From: Candidatus Manganitrophaceae bacterium
GTDB taxonomy: Bacteria > Nitrospirota > Nitrospiria > SBBL01 > Manganitrophaceae
Length of the DNA: 6,058 nt
NCBI GenBank assembly: GCA_004297235.1
Contig: SCUR01000545.1
Coordinates: forward strand, 1 to 6,058
Direction: 5' to 3'
Shown: positions 1 to 4,411 of the stretch, one piece after another
How the letters are laid out: each line of letters opens with the position of its first letter
Position numbering within the stretch: position 1 is the first letter of the stretch
Translations under genes and position numbers: made by a program
Notes under the pieces: generated by a model
Seen by the model: the letters and a program-made list of their open reading frames with translations, nothing else
Database searches by the model: none
Told to the model about the DNA's origin: nothing

Positions 1-578
1 TGCTGGAGGTCTCCCGCGTCCTCTCCTCCCTTCGCGGAAAAATGACGGTCCAATTCGCCGCCTTCTCCCTGGAAGAAGAAGGGTTTCTCGGGAGCGACCA
101 TTATGCCCGCCAGGTTCGCCGGAATAAAGTCCCGCTCTGGGGAGCGATCATTCTCGAATGCGTCGGCTACACCGATGCGCGGCCGGGATCGCAGACGGCG
201 CCGCCCAACCTCCCGATGAAGCTGCCGAGCCAGGGCGACTTCATCGGTCTGGTCGGAAACGCCGCCGCGGAGCCGATCCAAAAAGCGTATGAGATCGCCG
301 TATCGTCCTACTGTCCCGAGCTCCCCTGCGTCAGCTTTTTGGTTCCGGGGAAGGGAGAGGACTTCCCCGACACGCGGCGCTCCGACCATGTCCCCTTCTG
401 GGATCGCGGCTACCGCGCGGTGATGCTGACCGACACCGCCGATTACCGCAATCCGAATTATCATAAGAAAAGCGATCAAATAAAAACGCTCGACCTTCTT
501 TTTATCACCCGGGTCGCACGGTCGCTGGCGGCGGCGGTGATCGAGATCGCCGAACTGAAACCGGCGGAGGAAAAATGA
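1..578 (+). CDS. M28-family zinc aminopeptidase, C-terminal part (5' end outside window)
   Basis: This is the C-terminal part of a zinc-dependent M28 exopeptidase, a family that removes N-terminal residues from peptides with two clustered zinc ions. The frame is open to the left edge, with about 13 codons before the first ATG at 42 that read LEVSRVLSSL, the helix that normally follows the missing H-x-D and D-D-N metal motifs. The ATG at 42 is therefore very unlikely to be the real start. Counting from it, FSLEEEGFLGS (residues 8-18) carries the catalytic Glu and adjacent metal-ligand Glu (E11, E12), LECVGY (38-43) supplies the next acidic ligand (E39), and SDHVPFW followed by NYHKKSD (114-145) gives the final zinc His (H141). 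The signal peptide, if any, lies upstream, so location cannot be judged. The substrate is unknown. The stop is TGA at 576-578, and the Nudix gene follows after 28 bp. Confidence 0.87.
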   Translation, partial: LEVSRVLSSLRGKMTVQFAAFSLEEEGFLGSDHYARQVRRNKVPLWGAIILECVGYTDARPGSQTAPPNLPMKLPSQGDFIGLVGNAAAEPIQKAYEIAVSSYCPELPCVSFLVPGKGEDFPDTRRSDHVPFWDRGYRAVMLTDTADYRNPNYHKKSDQIKTLDLLFITRVARSLAAAVIEIAELKPAEEK

Positions 579-606
579 GGCGGCGGGAAACAGACCGGGC
601 CCGAGC

Positions 607-1131
607 ATGACGCGCGAAATCTACCGGGGGAAGATCGTCCACCTCTTCGTTGAATCGGCGAAGCTGCCGAACGGAAAGACCTTCGAGCTGGAGGTCGTCC
701 GGCATCCGGGGGCGTCGGCGGTCGTTCCGTTGAAGGAAGACGGCAAGGTGATCCTGATCTACCAATATCGTCATGCCGCCGGCGGATTTATTTACGAGGT
801 CCCGGCGGGAAAGCTCTCGCCGGGCGAGGCTCCCGAGGCCTGCGCGGCGAGGGAGACCGAAGAGGAGATCGGCTACCGGGTCGAGACGCTGGAGAAGCTG
901 ACGACGATCTTCACCGCGCCCGGCTTCTGCGACGAGCAGATCCATCTCTTTCTCGGAACGGGGCTGGTCCACACCGGCCAGCAGCTCGGGGAAGATGAGG
1001 TGTTGCAGGTCGTCGAGATGCCGTTTGAAGAAGCGATGCGCCGGATCGAAGATCAAACTATCCGCGACGCCAAAACCATCGTCGCGCTGGAGCTGGCTTA
1101 CGGGCGGGCGAAAAAGCGGGGATGGATTTAA
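607..1131 (+). CDS. Nudix hydrolase, ADP-ribose pyrophosphatase type
   Basis: This complete 174-residue Nudix enzyme probably hydrolyses ADP-ribose or a related nucleoside diphosphate sugar to AMP and a sugar phosphate, acting in the cytosol as a housecleaning enzyme. The Nudix box spans residues 68-90: G68, E74, R82-E83, E86-E87 and G89 fit the G-x5-E-x7-RE-U-x-EE-x-G-U pattern. The U position after RE is Thr84, where an aliphatic residue is usual. Typical ADPRase marks are the N-terminal IYRGKIV strand (5-11), QYR (53-55), EVPAGK (64-69) just before the box, and APGFCDEQIHLFL (104-116) after it. Length is normal for the family. The start is ATG at 607; there is no clear Shine-Dalgarno and no in-frame start between it and the M28 stop, so expression may depend on coupling to the upstream gene. 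The exact substrate cannot be read from the sequence. Confidence 0.9.
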   Translation: MTREIYRGKIVHLFVESAKLPNGKTFELEVVRHPGASAVVPLKEDGKVILIYQYRHAAGGFIYEVPAGKLSPGEAPEACAARETEEEIGYRVETLEKLTTIFTAPGFCDEQIHLFLGTGLVHTGQQLGEDEVLQVVEMPFEEAMRRIEDQTIRDAKTIVALELAYGRAKKRGWI

Positions 1132-1137
1132 AAGACG

Positions 1138-1200
1138 GTGAGGAGTTAGGAGTGAGTAGTGAGGGGTAAGAACCAAAATCTTTTCCTCCTCACTCCTGAC
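1138..1200 (+). repeat. Purine-rich intergenic repeat with hairpin potential
   Basis: The gap between the Nudix gene and gcvPB holds overlapping near-copies of a GAGGAGT/GAGTGAG/TAGTGAGG word (1138-1166) followed by a pyrimidine-rich stretch (1181-1197) that is its reverse complement. Bases 1145-1156 pair with 1189-1200 over 12 positions with one G-U. Alternatively, bases 1158-1164 pair with 1188-1194. The transcript could therefore form either of two stems. No T-run follows the stem, so it does not look like a standard intrinsic terminator. It may be a dispersed REP-like element, a transcript-stability hairpin or an attenuator; the sequence alone does not decide. Confidence 0.55.
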
Positions 1201-1214
1201 GCTCTTTCATTATT

Positions 1215-1221
1215 AAGGAGG
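1215..1221 (+). promoter_or_regulatory. Strong Shine-Dalgarno for gcvPB, fixes a GTG start
   Basis: AAGGAGG lies 5 nt before the GTG at 1227. This near-perfect ribosome binding site supports GTG over the downstream ATG codons, which fall inside conserved sequence. I see no convincing -35/-10 pair in the 95-bp gap before it. Confidence 0.85.
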
Positions 1222-1226
1222 AATCG

Positions 1227-2675
1227 GTGCCAGAGAAGCTCATATTCGAAAAAAGTGTCCCCGGTCGGCGCGGCGCCACCTTTCCAACCGAGGTCCTTCA
1301 AGGATTTTCGATCGACCATGTCTTGCCGAAAAAATTTCAGCGCCAGGTTCCGCCGCCGCTGCCGGAGGTGAGCGAGAACGAGCTGATGCGCCACTACACC
1401 CGACTCTCTCATGAGAACTACGGCGTCGACACCGGCTTCTACCCGCTCGGCTCCTGCACGATGAAGTACAATCCGAAGATCAACGAAGATGTCGCCCGGT
1501 TCCCCGGTTTCGCGCAGATTCACCCGCTCCAGCCGGTCGACACCGTTCAGGGAGCGCTGCAACTGTTGTATGAGCTGGAGAAGATCCTCGCGGAGATCGC
1601 CGGGATGGCGCGCGTATCGCTGCAACCGGTGGCGGGGGCGCAGGGGGAATTAACCGGCATGCTGATCACCCGCGCCTACCATCAAAAACAGGGACGGCAG
1701 CGGAAAAAGGTGATCATCCCCGATTCGGCGCACGGCACCAATCCGGCCAGCGCCGCGCTCGCCGGCTATACGATCCAGACGGTCCACTCCAATGCCGACG
1801 GTTTGATCGACGTCGATGATCTCGCCAAGATGGTCGACGAAGAGACCGCCGCCTTCATGCTGACCAATCCGAATACCCTCGGGCTTTTCGAGCGGGAGAT
1901 CGACAAGATTGTTCAGATCGTCCATGATGCGGGGGCGTTGATGTATCTGGACGGCGCCAACCTGAACGCGCTTCTGGGGCTGACCCGCCCCGGCGACATG
2001 GGATTCGACATCGTCCACTTCAACCTCCACAAGACCTTCTCCACCCCGCACGGCGGGGGGGGGCCGGGGGCGGGACCGGTCGGCGTGGCGGAGCGATTGG
2101 TCCCCTATCTCCCGTCTCCGACGATTGAAAAAAAGGGGGAGGAGTATCTCCTCGATGATCGGCGGCCTCAATCGATCGGACGGATCCATGGGTTCCACGG
2201 CAACTTCGGCATCCTGGTCCGCGCTTACACCTACATCCGCCGGCTCGGACCTTCGGGCCTCTCCGCCATCAGCCGGAACGCCATCATCAACGCCAATTAT
2301 TTGAAGAAGCAGCTGGAGGAGCTCTATCCGGTTCCGTTCAACCGGCCCTGCATGCACGAGTTCGTCCTCTCGGCCAAGAAGTTTCGGGAGAAGGGGGTCC
2401 ATGCCTGGGACATTGCGAAGCGCCTCATCGATTACGGTTTTTATCCGCCGACCGTGAACTTCCCGCTTGTCATCGAGGAGGCCCTGATGATCGAGACCCC
2501 CGAGAGCGAGCCGCGCGAGAACCTCGACGCCTTCGCCGAGGCGATGAAGTCGATCCGAAGAGAGATCGACGAGGACCCCTCCCGCGTGACCGGGGCGCCG
2601 CACACGCGACCGGTCGGACGGATGGATGAGGTCCAGGCGGCAAAACGGCTTGATGTCCGCTACCAAAAGAAGTAG
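1227..2675 (+). CDS. gcvPB: Glycine dehydrogenase (decarboxylating) subunit 2, PLP-binding
   Basis: GcvPB is the C-terminal-half subunit of a split P-protein. With GcvPA it decarboxylates glycine and passes the aminomethyl group to the lipoyl arm of GcvH, in the cytosol. The protein has 482 residues, normal for this subunit. Family marks in order are FEKSVPGRRG near the N-terminus (7-16), YPLGSCTMKYNP (72-83), PDSAHGTNPASA (165-176), the fold-type I PLP Asp in LDGANLNA (241-248; D242), and NLHKTFSTPHGGGGPG (266-281), where K269 should form the Schiff base with PLP. The last part, with NFPL (411-414) and a typical TPESEPRENLDAF stretch (424-436), is intact, so the protein looks complete and active. 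It starts at GTG with a strong AAGGAGG site and ends with TAG. The gcvPA, gcvH and gcvT genes are not adjacent in this window. The sdhA-like gene begins 35 bp downstream. Confidence 0.96.
   Translation: MPEKLIFEKSVPGRRGATFPTEVLQGFSIDHVLPKKFQRQVPPPLPEVSENELMRHYTRLSHENYGVDTGFYPLGSCTMKYNPKINEDVARFPGFAQIHPLQPVDTVQGALQLLYELEKILAEIAGMARVSLQPVAGAQGELTGMLITRAYHQKQGRQRKKVIIPDSAHGTNPASAALAGYTIQTVHSNADGLIDVDDLAKMVDEETAAFMLTNPNTLGLFEREIDKIVQIVHDAGALMYLDGANLNALLGLTRPGDMGFDIVHFNLHKTFSTPHGGGGPGAGPVGVAERLVPYLPSPTIEKKGEEYLLDDRRPQSIGRIHGFHGNFGILVRAYTYIRRLGPSGLSAISRNAIINANYLKKQLEELYPVPFNRPCMHEFVLSAKKFREKGVHAWDIAKRLIDYGFYPPTVNFPLVIEEALMIETPESEPRENLDAFAEAMKSIRREIDEDPSRVTGAPHTRPVGRMDEVQAAKRLDVRYQKK
2055..2074 (+). 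other. G9 homopolymer and potential G-quadruplex inside gcvPB
   Basis: Nine consecutive G (2055-2063), then CC, five G (2066-2070), C and three G (2072-2074) lie on the coding strand. They encode the conserved Gly-rich loop just after the PLP lysine. The frame is intact here (HGGGGPGAGP). The run layout satisfies a loose G-quadruplex pattern if the G9 run supplies two tracts. Whether it folds in the cell or is prone to slippage is inference. Confidence 0.5.
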
Positions 2676-2699
2676 TCTGAGAGAAACCAGCGAAGGGAC

Positions 2700-2705
2700 G
2701 GGAGA
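2700..2705 (+). promoter_or_regulatory. Shine-Dalgarno for sdhA
   Basis: GGGAGA ends 5 nt before the ATG at 2711, in the 35-bp gap after gcvPB. The spacing and purine match support this start, and the dinucleotide-binding strand begins five residues into the protein, as expected for the family. No promoter or terminator is visible in this short gap, which fits co-transcription with gcvPB. Confidence 0.7.
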
Positions 2706-2710
2706 AATCG

Positions 2711-4381
2711 ATGCCATTGGAGCATGATGTTCTAATTGTCGGTGCCGGGCTGGCCGGGATGCGGGCGGCGATCGCCGTTCCCCCCCATCTGAATGTCGGC
2801 GTGATCTCGAAGGTCCATCCGGTCCGCAGCCACTCGGTGGCGGCGGAGGGGGGGATCAACGCGGCGATTCGGCCGGAGGACTCTTGGGAATCGCACATGT
2901 ACGACACGGTCAAAGGGAGCGACTGGCTCGGCGACCAAGACGCCATCGAAATCCTCTGCCGCGAAGCGCCGGGCGACATCATGGAGCTGGAGCGGATGGG
3001 GGCCCTCTTCTCGCGCGATCCCCAGGGGCGGATCGACCAGCGCAACTTCGGCGGCTTGGGATTTCCCCGCACCTGCTACGTCGCCGACCGGACCGGCCAT
3101 GCCTTGGTTCATCTTCTTTATGAGCAGCTCGTAAAACGGGCCGCAAAGGTGTATGAAGAGTGGTACGTCACCTCGCTCATCGTGGAAGAAGGGGTCTGCC
3201 GGGGGGTGGTCGTGCTGAACATCTTCAGCGGCGAGTTGACGGAGATCCGCGCCAAGTCGGTGATCCTGGCGACGGGGGGGAACGGCCGCGTCTATCTGAT
3301 TTCGACCAACGGGTTGATCAACACCGGCGACGGCATGGCGCTCGCGTATCGCGCCGGGGCCCCTTTGCAGGACATGGAATTCGTCCAGTTCCATCCGACG
3401 ACGTTGAAAGAGACCGGCATTCTGATCACGGAAGGGGCGCGCGGGGAGGGGGGGCTTCTCTTCAATGCGCGGGGCGAGCGCTTCATGGAAAAGTACGCGC
3501 CGAAGATGATGGAGCTGGCGAGCCGCGATGTCGTCTCCCGCGCCGAATATCAGGAGATCCAGGAGGGGCGCGGCGTCGACGGCTGCGTGCTGCTCGATCT
3601 GCGCCATCTCGGCAAGGCGAAAATCATGGAGAAGCTCCCGCAGATTTGGGAGCTCTCGATCACCTATGCCGGAGTCGACCCGGTCGAGGCCCCGATCCCG
3701 ATCACCCCGGGCGTTCACTACTCGATGGGCGGCGTTTTGACCAACACCGATACGGCGACCCCGATCCCCGGCCTGTATGCCGCCGGGGAGTGCGCCTGCG
3801 TCTCGGTGCACGGCGCCAACCGGCTCGGCGGGAATGCCCTGATGGAGACGATCGTCTACGGCCGGCGGGCCGGCACCCGCGCCGCCGAATATGCGGAGCG
3901 GACGCCGCTGCCCCCCTCTTCAGGGCAAACGCTTCAGAGCGAACGGGAACGGATCGGGACCCTTCTTTCCAGAAAAGAAGGCGAGCGGGCCGGATTGCTT
4001 CGCGAAGAGATCGGGAAGGTGATGGCCGACCACTTCGGCATTTTGAGGACCCGCGATCGGATGGAGGAGGGGAAGCAGAAGCTGGCGGCGATCCGGCCGA
4101 GGCTGAGGAACCTCTCCCTTCAAGACAAGGGAAAAACGTTCAACCTCGAATTGATCGATGCGCTGCAGATTTTCTCGATTATGGATTTGGCGGAGACGAT
4201 CGCGGCCGGCGCGGCCGTTCGGGAAGAATCGCGCGGCGCCCACGCTCGGCCCGACTTTCCGAAACGGGACGACGTCCACTGGCTGAAGCACACGCTCGCC
4301 TACAAAACCGACGCCGGGCCCCGCTTGGACTATCGCCCCGTGACGATTACGCGGGTTCCGCTGGGCGAGCGGAAGTATTAA
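2711..4381 (+). CDS. sdhA: Succinate dehydrogenase/fumarate reductase flavoprotein subunit
   Basis: This is the catalytic FAD subunit of complex II, interconverting succinate and fumarate and passing electrons to an iron-sulfur subunit at the cytoplasmic membrane face. The N-terminal GAGLAG (11-16) binds ADP of FAD. SHSVAAEGG (40-48) contains H41, the expected covalent FAD attachment site. Active-site marks follow: FHPT (227-230), TEGARGEGG (240-248), SRDVVSRA (271-278; R272 as catalytic Arg), HYSMGG (336-341) and AAGECACVSVHGANRLGG (357-374; H367, R371). The C-terminal domain ends with WLKHTLA (524-530) and a final ERKY, so the protein is complete at 556 residues, somewhat shorter than the roughly 590-600 of E. 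coli SdhA and FrdA. H41 argues against L-aspartate oxidase. E46 matches E. coli FrdA, where SdhA has Gln, so direction is open. No iron-sulfur or anchor gene follows; the next gene converges 30 bp away. Confidence 0.94.
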   Translation: MPLEHDVLIVGAGLAGMRAAIAVPPHLNVGVISKVHPVRSHSVAAEGGINAAIRPEDSWESHMYDTVKGSDWLGDQDAIEILCREAPGDIMELERMGALFSRDPQGRIDQRNFGGLGFPRTCYVADRTGHALVHLLYEQLVKRAAKVYEEWYVTSLIVEEGVCRGVVVLNIFSGELTEIRAKSVILATGGNGRVYLISTNGLINTGDGMALAYRAGAPLQDMEFVQFHPTTLKETGILITEGARGEGGLLFNARGERFMEKYAPKMMELASRDVVSRAEYQEIQEGRGVDGCVLLDLRHLGKAKIMEKLPQIWELSITYAGVDPVEAPIPITPGVHYSMGGVLTNTDTATPIPGLYAAGECACVSVHGANRLGGNALMETIVYGRRAGTRAAEYAERTPLPPSSGQTLQSERERIGTLLSRKEGERAGLLREEIGKVMADHFGILRTRDRMEEGKQKLAAIRPRLRNLSLQDKGKTFNLELIDALQIFSIMDLAETIAAGAAVREESRGAHARPDFPKRDDVHWLKHTLAYKTDAGPRLDYRPVTITRVPLGERKY

Positions 4382-4411
4382 AATTGAATTCAAGAATAAA
4401 AATATGAGATG
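4382..4411. other. 30-bp AT-rich convergent junction
   Basis: The stop codons of the flavoprotein gene and the - strand propeller gene face each other across 30 bp. The stretch is strongly AT-rich against GC-rich sequence on its left, and contains the 10-bp perfect palindrome TTGAATTCAA (4384-4393). There is no stem-loop long enough for a bidirectional terminator, so transcripts from both sides may overlap. Reading the propeller frame beyond its stop gives no further blade motif. Confidence 0.6.

Noticed and set aside
42..44. ATG at 42 as the start of the peptidase gene
   Set aside because: It would remove the first metal-binding half of the M28 fold, and in-frame codons before it match the family helix. 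The gene is cut by the window edge.
1650..2717. 355-codon antisense frame opposite gcvPB
   Set aside because: It mirrors gcvPB, shows no family motif, and would require overlap across the whole conserved gene.
2732..3811. 359-codon antisense frame opposite the flavoprotein gene
   Set aside because: It is rich in Arg, Asp, His and Val with no recognisable motif and no ribosome site of note. GC-rich coding DNA often leaves the opposite strand open.
2711..4381. L-aspartate oxidase (NadB) as identity of the flavoprotein
   Set aside because: NadB binds FAD non-covalently and lacks the His in the SHSVAAEGG position. The C-terminal WLKHTLA and ERKY ending also fit SdhA/FrdA.
4384..4393. Palindrome TTGAATTCAA as a terminator or operator
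   Set aside because: It has no loop and is too short and AT-rich to terminate transcription. A 10-bp palindrome in AT-rich sequence can occur by chance.
3160..4407. 415-codon + strand frame overlapping the flavoprotein gene
   Set aside because: It lies in another frame of a clearly conserved gene and reads as low-complexity Arg/Gly/Ala-rich sequence, typical of a GC-rich shadow frame.
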